DNA from: Sphingomonadales bacterium
GTDB lineage: Bacteria; Pseudomonadota; Alphaproteobacteria; Sphingomonadales; Sphingomonadaceae
NCBI GenBank assembly: GCA_947470185.1
Contig: CANIRZ010000013.1
Coordinates: 1-45,790 of the forward strand
DNA: 45,790 bases
Direction of reading: 5' to 3'
Both the position numbers and the translations under genes were made by a program. The notes below the pieces were generated by a model. It saw only the letters and a list, made by a program, of their open reading frames with translations, was not told the origin of the DNA and did not search any database. Below, in pieces: positions 27,972 to 37,370 of this stretch (the stretch's first letter is position 1; each line of letters begins with the position of its first letter).

Positions 27972-28592
27972 GTGATACAGCTTATATCCTTCTATATTTT
28001 TGCAAGTATCGTCATTGCCTCAGCAGCGATGGTGATCTTCGCGCGCAATCCCGTGCACAGCGTGCTCTGGCTGATTGTGGCTTTCTTTAATGCTGCGGGC
28101 CTCATGGTTCTGATCGGCGCCGAATTTATCGCGATGCTCTTGGTCATTGTCTATGTCGGCGCGGTGGCAGTGCTATTCCTGTTTGTGGTGATGATGCTCG
28201 ACATTGATTTTGCCGAGTTGCGTGCTGGATTTGTCAAAAACGTGCCGCTCGGGATCTTGCTGGCGGTCGTTCTGGTGGCTGAGCTGGTGCTTGGTATTGG
28301 TGCCTATCAGGCGGGAGCTGTAAAGCTAGGTACCCCGGGCGCAGGGGTAGCCACGGTGTCTGCAACAGTGCCGAATATCGAGGCTATTGGCGGTTTGCTC
28401 TACAGTAAATATGTTTTCCTCTTCGAAACCGCAGGGTTGATCCTGTTGGTTGCTATGGTCGGCGCAATCGTTCTAACGCACCGTCGCAGCCATGGCACGC
28501 GTGGCCAGAATATCAGCAGCCAGGTGCAGCGCCGCCCCGAAGACGCGACGCGTAATGTTAATCAGCCCGTCGGGCAGGGGATTGAGTTGTGA
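27972..28592 (+). CDS. nuoJ: NADH-quinone oxidoreductase subunit J
   Basis: A 206-aa membrane subunit with five predicted helices. The third helix region [28 protein letters not shown] is the family signature. The C-terminus is a polar tail ([17 protein letters not shown]). Start is GTG at 27972, behind AGGGCGG. The stop overlaps the GTG of nuoK. Confidence 0.95.
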   Translation: MIQLISFYIFASIVIASAAMVIFARNPVHSVLWLIVAFFNAAGLMVLIGAEFIAMLLVIVYVGAVAVLFLFVVMMLDIDFAELRAGFVKNVPLGILLAVVLVAELVLGIGAYQAGAVKLGTPGAGVATVSATVPNIEAIGGLLYSKYVFLFETAGLILLVAMVGAIVLTHRRSHGTRGQNISSQVQRRPEDATRNVNQPVGQGIEL

Positions 28593-28894
28593 TTGGTATC
28601 GAACATTATCTCGTTGTCAGCAGCATATTGTTTGTCATGGGCGTGCTTGGGATTTTCCTGAACCGCAAGAATGTCATCATCATATTGATGGCGATTGAGC
28701 TCATTTTACTGGCGGTAAATATTAATCTCGTCGCGTTCAGTGTGTTTTTGGGCGACCTGACGGGGCAAATTTTCGCGATGTTCGTGTTGACTGTCGCTGC
28801 CGGCGAGGCCGCGATTGGCCTTGCCATATTGGTTATCTATTTCCGCGGCCGTGGAACCATTGCCGTTGATGATGTCAACCGGATGAAGGGGTAA
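28589..28894 (+). CDS. nuoK: NADH-quinone oxidoreductase subunit K
   Basis: A 101-aa membrane subunit with three helices, part of the proton path. The two membrane glutamates are in [13 protein letters not shown] and in [16 protein letters not shown] start overlapping the nuoJ stop as GTGA. It ends six bases before the nuoL start. Confidence 0.96.
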   Translation: MIGIEHYLVVSSILFVMGVLGIFLNRKNVIIILMAIELILLAVNINLVAFSVFLGDLTGQIFAMFVLTVAAGEAAIGLAILVIYFRGRGTIAVDDVNRMKG

Positions 28895-28900
28895 CATCCA

Positions 28901-30943
28901 GTGACTGCAATTCATATCATCGTTTTTCTGCCGCTTTTGGCTGCGCTCGCCGCAGGCCTGGGACAGCGCTTAATTGGGGCGTTGGCGGCCAAGACGATCA
29001 CAACCGCTGGGTTGTTTATCGCCGCGTTCCTGAGCTGGCCGATCTTCATCGGTTTTCTGAGCGGCAGTGAAACCGCTTATGTGCAGCCCGTGATGACATG
29101 GGTGCAGTCCGGCGATTTGACGTTTGACTGGGAATTGCGCGTCGATGCGCTCACCGCGGTCATGTTGGTCGTGATCACCAGCGTGTCTGCGCTCGTCCAT
29201 TTGTATAGCTGGGGCTATATGGAGGAAGACCCCGATCAGCCGCGCTTTTTTGCCTATCTATCGCTGTTTACCTTCGCGATGTTGATGCTCGTAACCGCGA
29301 ACAACCTTGTCCAGATGTTCTTTGGTTGGGAAGGTGTCGGCCTTGCATCTTATTTGCTGATTGGTTTCTGGTACAAAAAACCAAGCGCGAATGCGGCAGC
29401 AATTAAGGCGTTTGTGGTCAACCGCGTTGGCGACCTTGGCTTCATGTTGGGTATTTTTGGCATATTCTGCTTATTTGGCACGGTTTCCATCCCTGAAATA
29501 CTCGCTGCCGCGCCCGATAAGGTCGGCTCGAGCATTGGCTTCCTTGGTTTGCGCGTGGATACGATGAGCTTGCTGTGCATATTGCTGTTCATTGGCGCGA
29601 TGGGCAAATCGGCGCAGCTTGGCTTGCACACCTGGTTACCTGACGCAATGGAAGGGCCAACACCTGTGTCGGCACTGATCCACGCGGCTACCATGGTGAC
29701 CGCTGGTGTGTTTATGGTTTGCCGCCTGTCGCCTTTGTTCGAGACAAGCCAGTTTGCCCTTAATGTTGTGACCATTGTAGGGGCCACAACAGCTATTTTT
29801 GCCGCAACGGTTGGCTTGGTGCAAACGGATATCAAGCGTGTCATTGCGTATTCAACCTGCTCGCAGCTTGGCTATATGTTCTTTGCAGCAGGGTCAGGCG
29901 CATATGGCGCGGCAATGTTCCATTTGTTCACGCATGCCTTTTTTAAGGCGTTGTTGTTCTTGGGTGCGGGTTCGGTAATCCACGCCATGCACCATGAACA
30001 AGATATGCGTTATTATGGTGGCCTTCGGAAACATATCCCGCTGACATTTTGGGCGATGATGGCTGGAACGCTTGCAATTACGGGCGTTGGCATCGTTGGA
30101 GTTGGCGGATTTGCGGGCTTCTATTCCAAGGACGCGATTATTGAGGCCGCGTTCGCCAGTGGATCAACCTATCATATGTACGGCTTTGCCATTGGTGTGA
30201 TCGCTGCGCTTTTGACTAGCTTTTACAGTTGGAGGCTGATGTTCCTTACCTTCTTCGGCAAGCCACGTTGGGAGCAATCGGAGCATATTCAGCACGCGGT
30301 GCATGATCATGGTGACCACGCCCATGAACATGACCATGATGCGCATGCGCACGCGACGACAAGTGATGGGACGGCGGGGTATCATCCCCATGAAAGCCCA
30401 TGGTCGATGCTGACGCCTTTGGCGTTGCTCACGCTTGGCGCGGTGTTTGCAGGCTTTGTCTTTCATAATCAGTTTATCGAGGCAGAGGCCGGTAAGGCGT
30501 TTTGGGCAAACAGCACCCTCTATTTCAACGAACATTTGATGCATGCGATGCATGAGGTGCCGATGTGGGTGAAGCTGTCGTCGACAGTGGCAATGTTACT
30601 GGGACTGATAACAGCGTTTGCGATGTATCAGTTGTCAAAGGACGCGCCGCAGCGCTTGGCTGCGACTTTCGCCCCAATCTATCGTTTCCTTCTGAATAAA
30701 TGGTACTTCGACGAACTGTATAGCTTCCTATTTGTGCGGCCCGCATTCTGGTTCGGGCGCCTTTTCTGGAAGCAGGGGGACATCGGGATCATCGACCGCT
30801 TTGGACCCAATGGTTCTGCTGCCGTTGTGTCTTTCGGCAGCAAAATGGCGGTCCGGATGCAGTCGGGTTATCTTTACACATATGCGCTTGTGATGCTTCT
30901 CGGCCTCGTCGTCGCGGTTAGCTGGATGATGGTGAGAGTATAA
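28901..30943 (+). CDS. nuoL: NADH-quinone oxidoreductase subunit L
   Basis: A 680-aa antiporter-like subunit at the tip of the membrane arm. Expected features are the Glu helix ([19 protein letters not shown]), the Lys helix ([32 protein letters not shown]), and the long lateral C-terminal helix. The start is GTG. Residues 462-497 are strikingly His-rich (12 histidines, with [16 protein letters not shown]) in a loop between membrane helices. It may be a metal-binding insert; such inserts occur in related NuoL proteins, but I cannot say how widely. The stop shares one base with nuoM. Confidence 0.96.
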   Translation: MTAIHIIVFLPLLAALAAGLGQRLIGALAAKTITTAGLFIAAFLSWPIFIGFLSGSETAYVQPVMTWVQSGDLTFDWELRVDALTAVMLVVITSVSALVHLYSWGYMEEDPDQPRFFAYLSLFTFAMLMLVTANNLVQMFFGWEGVGLASYLLIGFWYKKPSANAAAIKAFVVNRVGDLGFMLGIFGIFCLFGTVSIPEILAAAPDKVGSSIGFLGLRVDTMSLLCILLFIGAMGKSAQLGLHTWLPDAMEGPTPVSALIHAATMVTAGVFMVCRLSPLFETSQFALNVVTIVGATTAIFAATVGLVQTDIKRVIAYSTCSQLGYMFFAAGSGAYGAAMFHLFTHAFFKALLFLGAGSVIHAMHHEQDMRYYGGLRKHIPLTFWAMMAGTLAITGVGIVGVGGFAGFYSKDAIIEAAFASGSTYHMYGFAIGVIAALLTSFYSWRLMFLTFFGKPRWEQSEHIQHAVHDHGDHAHEHDHDAHAHATTSDGTAGYHPHESPWSMLTPLALLTLGAVFAGFVFHNQFIEAEAGKAFWANSTLYFNEHLMHAMHEVPMWVKLSSTVAMLLGLITAFAMYQLSKDAPQRLAATFAPIYRFLLNKWYFDELYSFLFVRPAFWFGRLFWKQGDIGIIDRFGPNGSAAVVSFGSKMAVRMQSGYLYTYALVMLLGLVVAVSWMMVRV

Positions 30944-32502
30944 TGAACGCCGCGGATATCCCTGTACTTTCCATCATGCTCGCCATTCCGGTGGTTGCTG
31001 CCGCATTCTGCCTTTTTGTGCAGGCTGAACAGGCGCGGTTAATCGCGTTGGTGGCCACGCTGGCGAACCTAGCGCTCGGTATCGTGCTATGGCTTAGCTA
31101 CGATCCGGCGGGCGCGCAGTGGCAGTTTACTGAAGCCGCGACCTTGTTCGGGCCAATTGGCTGGCGGCTTGGCATTGATGGCATTTCATTGACGCTTATC
31201 ATGCTGTCCGTGTTCCTGATGCCGATTTGCATCGGCGCAAGCTGGACCTCAATCCAGAAGCGCGTCGGTGAATATATGGCCGCATTCTTGCTCATGGAAA
31301 CGTTGATGATTGGCGTTTTTGCGGCGCAGGATTTGCTGCTGTTCTACATCTTCTTCGAAGCTGGCTTGATCCCGATGTATCTGATTATCGGTATTTGGGG
31401 CGGACAGGACAGGATTTACGCGTCTTACAAATTCTTCCTCTACACCTTGCTCGGCTCGCTCGTCATGCTGATCGCTATGTTGTGGATGATCCAGTTTGCC
31501 GGCACGGCGGATATTCCGACTTTGTTGAACACGGATTTCCCTGTTGAGGCGCAGAAGTGGCTGTGGTTTGCGTTCTTCGCATCATTCGCCGTGAAAATGC
31601 CGATGTGGCCAGTGCATACATGGTTGCCCGACGCGCACGTTCAGGCGCCGACCGCAGGCTCCGTCATATTGGCGGGCGTGTTATTAAAAATGGGCGGTTA
31701 CGGCTTTTTGCGTTTCTCTTTGCCGATGTTCCCTGAAGCAAGTGCCGACTTCATTCCATTGGTCTTTGGCCTGTCGATGGTGGCCGTTGTGTATACGTCG
31801 CTGGTTGCTTTGGTGCAGCAAGACATGAAAAAGCTGATCGCCTATTCCTCGGTCGCGCACATGGCAATTGTAACTGTTGGGCTGTTTACGTTTAACCAAC
31901 AGGGCATTGAAGGCGCGATCATTGTGATGTTGAGCCACGGCCTGGTGTCGGGTGCGCTCTTCTTGTGCGTTGGCGTCATTTATGACCGCCTGCATACCCG
32001 CGAAATTAGCCGTTATGGCGGTCTGAGCGTCAATATGCCCAAATATGCTTTGCTGTTTATGCTTTTCACCATGGCGAGCGTTGGCTTGCCGGGAACCAGC
32101 GGTTTTGTGGGCGAGTTTTTGAGCCTTGCCGGCGCGTATAAGGTTTCAACCTGGGCTACGTTGATTGCGACTACCGGGATCATCCTTGGTGCTGGCTATA
32201 TGCTGTATCTCTATCGCCGAATCGCCTTTGGCCCGCAGGTCAATGCAGATGCTGCCGCAATGTCGGACGTAAATGGCCGTGAAATGTGGCTTCTTGCGCC
32301 CATTGCTGTCGTGGTGTTGTGGATGGGTGTGTATCCGGAAACATTTTTGGCGCCTATCCGCCGCGATGTCGCAACGATTGTCGCCCGCGTCGAACGCGCT
32401 GCACCCGCCGGGGATAGCAAACTCAAATTAGTAGATCTGACAACTGCGCCTTACCGCGTTGTGCAAGGTCCGGAAAAAAACATGGCTGAGGGGAGCCATT
32501 GA
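30943..32502 (+). CDS. nuoM: NADH-quinone oxidoreductase subunit M
   Basis: A 519-aa antiporter-like proton-pumping subunit. Key pieces are FFEAGLIPMYLIIGIWGG (Glu helix), KMPMWPVHTWLPDAHVQAPTAGSVILAG (Lys helix), and VQQDMKKLIAYSSVAHM. The C-terminal 40 residues are polar. ATG is fused to the nuoL stop (TAATG). Confidence 0.97.
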   Translation: MNAADIPVLSIMLAIPVVAAAFCLFVQAEQARLIALVATLANLALGIVLWLSYDPAGAQWQFTEAATLFGPIGWRLGIDGISLTLIMLSVFLMPICIGASWTSIQKRVGEYMAAFLLMETLMIGVFAAQDLLLFYIFFEAGLIPMYLIIGIWGGQDRIYASYKFFLYTLLGSLVMLIAMLWMIQFAGTADIPTLLNTDFPVEAQKWLWFAFFASFAVKMPMWPVHTWLPDAHVQAPTAGSVILAGVLLKMGGYGFLRFSLPMFPEASADFIPLVFGLSMVAVVYTSLVALVQQDMKKLIAYSSVAHMAIVTVGLFTFNQQGIEGAIIVMLSHGLVSGALFLCVGVIYDRLHTREISRYGGLSVNMPKYALLFMLFTMASVGLPGTSGFVGEFLSLAGAYKVSTWATLIATTGIILGAGYMLYLYRRIAFGPQVNADAAAMSDVNGREMWLLAPIAVVVLWMGVYPETFLAPIRRDVATIVARVERAAPAGDSKLKLVDLTTAPYRVVQGPEKNMAEGSH

Positions 32503-32504
32503 TA

Positions 32505-33947
32505 ATGGAACTGAACGCTTCTCTCTCATTAGTCCGTCCGGAGCTTATACTGAGTTTCTCGGCGCTGGCGCTGTTGTTGCTGGCCGCATGGCGGGAACAG
32601 GCAGGGCGCCTGATCAGCATTTTGTCGGTCGGAGCGCTGGTTGCTGCGGCGGCTTTCGTATTTGCCTTTATGGCGAAGGGAACCGATGTTTCGGCCTTTG
32701 ATGGGCTTCTTGTTAATGACGCGTTCGGCAACTTTGCCAAAATTCTCGTATATATAGCGGCGGCAATTTCCCTGATCATTGCCCCGCGTTTCCTCGAAAA
32801 AACGGGTGCCATGCGTGCCGAGTATCCCGTGCTTATCCTGCTGTCTTGTATCGGCATGGGGGTCATGGTTTCCGCGACGGACCTGATTTCACTGTACATC
32901 GGGCTCGAACTGCAAAGCCTTTCTGCTTATGTTTTGGCGAGCTTTGCGCGTTCCGATGGGCGTTCGGCTGAGGCTGGTCTCAAATATTTTGTCCTTGGCG
33001 CTTTGGCCAGCGGGATGCTGCTTTATGGAGCATCCTTGGTCTATGGCTTTGCCGGATCGACAAGTTTTGCTGCCATCGGCACGGCCATGAACGGCGAAGT
33101 TGGCCTTGGCTTGATATTCGGCATCGTCTTCATTCTGTCGGGTTTAGCGTTTAAGATCAGCGCGGCACCGTTCCACATGTGGACACCGGACGTATATGAA
33201 GGCGCGCCAACGCCCGTGACCGCATTCTTCGCCAGCGCGCCAAAGGTTGCGGCAATTGCGTTGACCATCCGCATCGTGCTTGAGGCATTTGGGTCGCAGA
33301 TTTTCGTGTGGCAGCAGATCATCATTGCCGTCGCTTTAATGTCCATTATCATTGGCGCAGTCGGCGCAATTGGTCAGCAGAATTTGAAGCGCCTTATGGC
33401 CTATAGCTCAATCAACAATGTAGGATTCATTCTGATTGGTCTTGCCACTGGGACAGAGCAGGGCATTGCCGCGATGCTCGTTTATCTGACCATCTATGTT
33501 GCGATGACCTTAGGCAGTTTCGTATGCCTGATGCAGTTAAAGGACAAGGATGGCGGCTATCGCGAAGAATTCGCCGACATATCGGGGCTTTCCAAAACGC
33601 GTCCAGCGCTGGCGGCTGCTTTTGCGATTTTCATGTTCAGCTTGGCCGGTATTCCGCCACTGTTCGGCTTTTGGGGCAAGCTGGTTGTGTTCAACGCTGC
33701 TGTTGCCGCGGGTCTTTTGCCATTGGCCGTCATTGGCATTGCTGCATCGGCGATTGGGGCATTCTATTACCTGAAAGTCGTCAAGGTTATGTATTTCGAT
33801 GATGCCGCCGACGTGATTGCGCAAAGCGATGACAAGGTTCTCGTCTGGACTGGCGGGCTGTTGGCAGCCGCAAACTCGCCGCTTGGCTATTTTGCAATAC
33901 CGGCGCTTGGTGTGTGGACGGCCTATGCCGCAAGAGCGCTTTTCTGA
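32505..33947 (+). CDS. nuoN: NADH-quinone oxidoreductase subunit N
   Basis: A 480-aa antiporter-like subunit, third of the proton pumps. Signatures: YIGLELQSLSAYVLASF, KISAAPFHMWTPDVYEGAPTPVTAFFASAPKVA, QQNLKRLMAYSSINNVGFILIGLA. A TTG at 32499 would overlap the nuoM stop, but ATG 32505 stands ten bases behind GAGGGG and is the better start. The gene's end overlaps the birA frame by up to 34 bases. Confidence 0.96.
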   Translation: MELNASLSLVRPELILSFSALALLLLAAWREQAGRLISILSVGALVAAAAFVFAFMAKGTDVSAFDGLLVNDAFGNFAKILVYIAAAISLIIAPRFLEKTGAMRAEYPVLILLSCIGMGVMVSATDLISLYIGLELQSLSAYVLASFARSDGRSAEAGLKYFVLGALASGMLLYGASLVYGFAGSTSFAAIGTAMNGEVGLGLIFGIVFILSGLAFKISAAPFHMWTPDVYEGAPTPVTAFFASAPKVAAIALTIRIVLEAFGSQIFVWQQIIIAVALMSIIIGAVGAIGQQNLKRLMAYSSINNVGFILIGLATGTEQGIAAMLVYLTIYVAMTLGSFVCLMQLKDKDGGYREEFADISGLSKTRPALAAAFAIFMFSLAGIPPLFGFWGKLVVFNAAVAAGLLPLAVIGIAASAIGAFYYLKVVKVMYFDDAADVIAQSDDKVLVWTGGLLAAANSPLGYFAIPALGVWTAYAARALF

Positions 33948-34660
33948 CGTCGATATTTGAAGAAGTCACGCTGACAGGATCAACGAACGCGGACCTTTTG
34001 GCGCGGGCGGTTCAGGGCGCACCTGAGGGATTGTGGTTGCGTGCCGATGCACAAGATGGCGGACGCGGGCGGCTCGGGCGCATTTGGGAAAGCCCAAGCG
34101 GCAACCTGTTTGCAAGCACGATTGTGCGGTTGCGCGGTACGGACCCGTCGCCGGCCAGCCTAGCCTTTGTGACGGCTGTCGCAGTGTTTGACGCCGTTCG
34201 GCTGATGGCGCCGCAAGTGCCTGTTTGCGTTAAGTGGCCAAATGATATTTTGACGCCGGATGGCGCAAAATTATGCGGCGTTTTGTTAGAGCGTGCGTCT
34301 GACGCTGTTGTCGTTGGTATCGGGCTTAACCTAGTTTGGCATCCGCAGAATCTTGAACGCAAGGTAACGGACCTACTTACCCTCGGCGCAACGCCACCCG
34401 ATGCGCAAACGGCAGTAGAGATCGTTGCAGAGGTCTTTGCGCGCTATCTCGCTATCTGGCGTCAGTCAGGGGTCGAAGTGATTGTGCGGCATTGGGAGGC
34501 ACGTGCACATCCACGCGGCACTGCTTTGTGCGCAAAGCTGCCCGATGGAGAGCATTTGGACGGCCTTTATGCAGGACTGAATGAAGATGGCGCATTGCAG
34601 CTTCGCTTGGCGGATGGTGCAATTCGTGCCATTCACGCGGCCGATGTTTTTCTAATTTAA
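33914..34660 (+). CDS. birA: Biotin-[acetyl-CoA-carboxylase] ligase
   Basis: A biotin protein ligase of up to 248 aa; it activates biotin as biotinyl-AMP and attaches it to the biotin carrier of acetyl-CoA carboxylase. Motifs: TGSTN near the N-terminus, the biotinyl-AMP loop GGRGRLGRIWESPSGN, KWPNDI, and KLCGVLLE. The N-terminal DNA-binding domain of the repressor type is absent, so it is a pure ligase. The start is uncertain: the listed GTG overlaps nuoN by 34 bases and lacks a clear ribosome site, and there is no ATG before the catalytic region. Confidence 0.9.
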   Translation: MDGLCRKSAFLTSIFEEVTLTGSTNADLLARAVQGAPEGLWLRADAQDGGRGRLGRIWESPSGNLFASTIVRLRGTDPSPASLAFVTAVAVFDAVRLMAPQVPVCVKWPNDILTPDGAKLCGVLLERASDAVVVGIGLNLVWHPQNLERKVTDLLTLGATPPDAQTAVEIVAEVFARYLAIWRQSGVEVIVRHWEARAHPRGTALCAKLPDGEHLDGLYAGLNEDGALQLRLADGAIRAIHAADVFLI

Positions 34661-34672
34661 CAGGAGTGGGCT

Positions 34673-35455
34673 ATGCTGCTCGCGATTGACACAGGTAACA
34701 CCAATGCCAAATTTGCATTGGTCGACGATACAGGCAAAATATTGCAGCGGTGGCGTATCGCGACCGATGCACGGCGCACAGCGGATGAATATGCCGTCTG
34801 GCTGGATCAGCTTATCCAGATGGCAGGATATCGCCGTACGGATATTGATGCGGTTATCATTGCGACTGTGGTGCCGCGTGCGCTGCACAATTTGCAGTTA
34901 CTGGCGACGCGCTATTTTGGCTGTGAGGCATTGGTGGCGGGATGCGGGACCGTGGGCTGGGGTATTCAACTGCGGGTTGCGGAACCGCATTCGGTAGGCG
35001 CTGACCGCGCCGTTAACGCCATCGCCGCGCAGTCGTTAACAGAAGGTCACAAGATCGTTGTCAGTTTTGGCACGGCCACCACCTTTGATTATATCGGTCC
35101 AGATGGGTCCTATCGCGGCGGCAGCATTGCACCCGGTGTGAACTTGTCCCTTGATGCCCTATACGCTGCGGCCGCCATGTTGCCGCGAATTGCAATTGAA
35201 CCGCCACCAAATGAAAGCGTAATTGGCACAACGACTGTTGGACAAATGCAGATTGGCATCTATTGGGGCTATGTGGCGATGATCGAGGGGATGATCGCAC
35301 GGATGAAAGCTGAAATCGGCGAACCGGTGTCGGTCATTGCGACTGGCGGTTTGGCTATATTGTTTCAGCAGCATGGCCATTTATTTGACCGGGTAGAGCC
35401 GGATTTAACGCTGCGGGGGCTGGCGCTTTTGTACAGGAATAGAGAACTTACCTAA
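34673..35455 (+). CDS. coaX: Type III pantothenate kinase
   Basis: A 260-aa ASKHA-fold kinase for the first step of CoA synthesis, not inhibited by CoA. Features: [18 protein letters not shown] (phosphate loop, D6), [14 protein letters not shown] with the catalytic D111, [11 protein letters not shown], and [20 protein letters not shown] lies before the ATG. Its stop is fused to the rnj start (TAATG). The birA-coaX-rnj block behind nuoN looks like one transcription unit. Confidence 0.96.
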   Translation: MLLAIDTGNTNAKFALVDDTGKILQRWRIATDARRTADEYAVWLDQLIQMAGYRRTDIDAVIIATVVPRALHNLQLLATRYFGCEALVAGCGTVGWGIQLRVAEPHSVGADRAVNAIAAQSLTEGHKIVVSFGTATTFDYIGPDGSYRGGSIAPGVNLSLDALYAAAAMLPRIAIEPPPNESVIGTTTVGQMQIGIYWGYVAMIEGMIARMKAEIGEPVSVIATGGLAILFQQHGHLFDRVEPDLTLRGLALLYRNRELT

Positions 35456-37098
35456 TGACGACCCCAAAAAATGAACTTCTTTTCCTTGCCCTTGGCGGGT
35501 CCAATGAAATTGGCATGAACGTCAATTTGTACGGATGCGAAGGCAAGTGGGTAATGGTTGATCTTGGCCTGACATTCGCAAACTCCGAATATCCGGGGGT
35601 TGACCTTGTTTTGCCTGATCTCGAATTCATCGAGAAGCGTAAAAAAGACTTGCTCGGTATTGTGCTGACCCATGGTCATGAGGACCATATCGGCGCAGTC
35701 GCCTATTTTGCCGCCGACCTTGGTGTTCCGCTTTACGCGACACCATTCACGGCAACCCTTATTCGCGGCAAGCTGGAAGAAGAAGGCATCGCCGACATAG
35801 TAGAATTGAACGTGATCCCTATGGAGGGCGCGTTCTCCTTGGGCCCATTTGATTTTAAGTTTGTTACTTTGGCGCACTCGATCCTTGAAATGAGCGCCTG
35901 CTTGATCACAACGCCTTATGGAAAAATATTCCATACAGGCGACTGGAAATTGGACCCACGGCCAGTATTGGGCACACCATCAACGCAAGAGGCGCTCACC
36001 GCGATTGGCGATGACAAAGTGCTGGCTATGGTTTGCGATTCTACGAACGTCTTCAACCTAGAAACAAGTGGCAGCGAAGGCAGTGTCAAGGATGACCTGC
36101 TAAAGTCTGTTAAGGCCGCTAAGGGAAGGGTGGTCGTCACCACATTTGCCTCAAACGCAGCGCGGTTACAGACCTTAGGCGAAGTGGCACGTGAAAGCGG
36201 CCGCACCCTGTGCTTTGCAGGCCGTTCGCTCCACCGGATTATTGAGGCAGCACAGGCCAATGGCTATTTGAAGGATATGCCCAAGACCATTGGCATGGAG
36301 AACGTCGATAGCCTTCCACGTCGTGACGTTATTGTAGTGGCAACGGGCGGGCAGGGCGAAGCACGCGCGGCATTGGCGCGTATTGCTGAAGGTAACCACC
36401 CCGTAAAGCTGGAAGCGGGCGACACGGTCATCTTCTCATCGAAACAGATACCGGGCAACGAAATTGCCATTGGTATCATCATGAACAAGCTGGCTGAGCG
36501 CAACATTCTGACCGTCACGGAAAAGCAGGCGCATGTGCATGTGTCTGGACATCCAGGGCAGCCAGAGCTGGCCGCACTGTATGATTGGATCCGGCCTGAA
36601 ATTCTTGTCCCTGTCCACGGGGAGCGTCGGCACATGGCCGAGCAGTCGCGGTTTGCGCGTGCCCATGGAGTTCCTAAGACAGTGGTTCAGTCAAACGGCG
36701 ACGTGGTACGTTTGGCGCCTGGCGAACCCAAAATCATCGGCAAGGAACGCACGGGGCGCCTGATACTGGATGGAGACACCATCATTGCCGCGGATGGCGC
36801 AACATTGAACGAACGCCGCCGCCTGTCATGGTATGGGCTGATTTCAGTGGCCTTTGCGTTGGATGCTAAGGACAGAATGCTTGGTAGCCCTCAGATCCGT
36901 TTGCATGGCGTGCCGATTGAAGAGGATCTTGAGGATTTTCTTGAAGAATCCAGTTCTGCTGCGGCAAAGGCCGTCAAAGATCATCGCGGTGATTATGACA
37001 AGTTACGCGAAACAGTCCGCTTGGCCGTGCGCCGCGTCGCAGTAAGCTGGACAGGTAAAAAACCTATTGTTGATGTTCTGATAGTGGAGACAGCATGA
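35455..37098 (+). CDS. rnj: Ribonuclease J
   Basis: A 547-aa metallo-beta-lactamase nuclease with 5'-3' exo- and endonuclease activity in RNA turnover and rRNA maturation. The metal motif HGHEDH is at H73-H78 (H73, H75, D77, H78). Further conserved parts are HTGDWKLDPRP, SSKQIPGNEIAIG in the beta-CASP part, and HVHVSGHPGQPEL with VPVHGERRHM. Length fits the bacterial family. ATG fused to coaX; stop overlaps the DUF1467 start. Confidence 0.96.
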   Translation: MTTPKNELLFLALGGSNEIGMNVNLYGCEGKWVMVDLGLTFANSEYPGVDLVLPDLEFIEKRKKDLLGIVLTHGHEDHIGAVAYFAADLGVPLYATPFTATLIRGKLEEEGIADIVELNVIPMEGAFSLGPFDFKFVTLAHSILEMSACLITTPYGKIFHTGDWKLDPRPVLGTPSTQEALTAIGDDKVLAMVCDSTNVFNLETSGSEGSVKDDLLKSVKAAKGRVVVTTFASNAARLQTLGEVARESGRTLCFAGRSLHRIIEAAQANGYLKDMPKTIGMENVDSLPRRDVIVVATGGQGEARAALARIAEGNHPVKLEAGDTVIFSSKQIPGNEIAIGIIMNKLAERNILTVTEKQAHVHVSGHPGQPELAALYDWIRPEILVPVHGERRHMAEQSRFARAHGVPKTVVQSNGDVVRLAPGEPKIIGKERTGRLILDGDTIIAADGATLNERRRLSWYGLISVAFALDAKDRMLGSPQIRLHGVPIEEDLEDFLEESSSAAAKAVKDHRGDYDKLRETVRLAVRRVAVSWTGKKPIVDVLIVETA

Positions 37099-37367
37099 AC
37101 TGGAGTTCGATTGTTGCCATATACGCTTTGTTTTGGGTCATGACTGCTTTTGTGATCCTTCCCATCGGCGTGCGCACGCACGAAGAATTAGGATTGCCAA
37201 AAACCCCGGGGCAGGCTGACGGCGCGCCGGGTAATTTTCGGCCACGTGTTGTACTGCTCCGCACCACATTACTGTCGGCGACGTTATTCGGGCTATACTA
37301 CCTCAATTACATTTATGGCTGGATTGACCGCCATAGCTTTGACGCGCTGCTTAATGGGCCCAAATAG
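37095..37367 (+). CDS. DUF1467 family membrane protein
   Basis: A 90-aa protein with two predicted helices (about 5-25 and 58-77). The middle segment (RTHEELGLPKTPGQADGAPGNFRPR) is typical of DUF1467, a family of unknown function that follows RNase J or nearby genes in alphaproteobacteria. The start overlaps the rnj stop as ATGA. Its stop lies beside a GGGCCC-AAATA-GGGCTT hairpin at 37356-37372 that may be a weak terminator. Convergent with the next gene (3-base gap). Confidence 0.75.
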   Translation: MNWSSIVAIYALFWVMTAFVILPIGVRTHEELGLPKTPGQADGAPGNFRPRVVLLRTTLLSATLFGLYYLNYIYGWIDRHSFDALLNGPK

Positions 37368-37370
37368 GGC

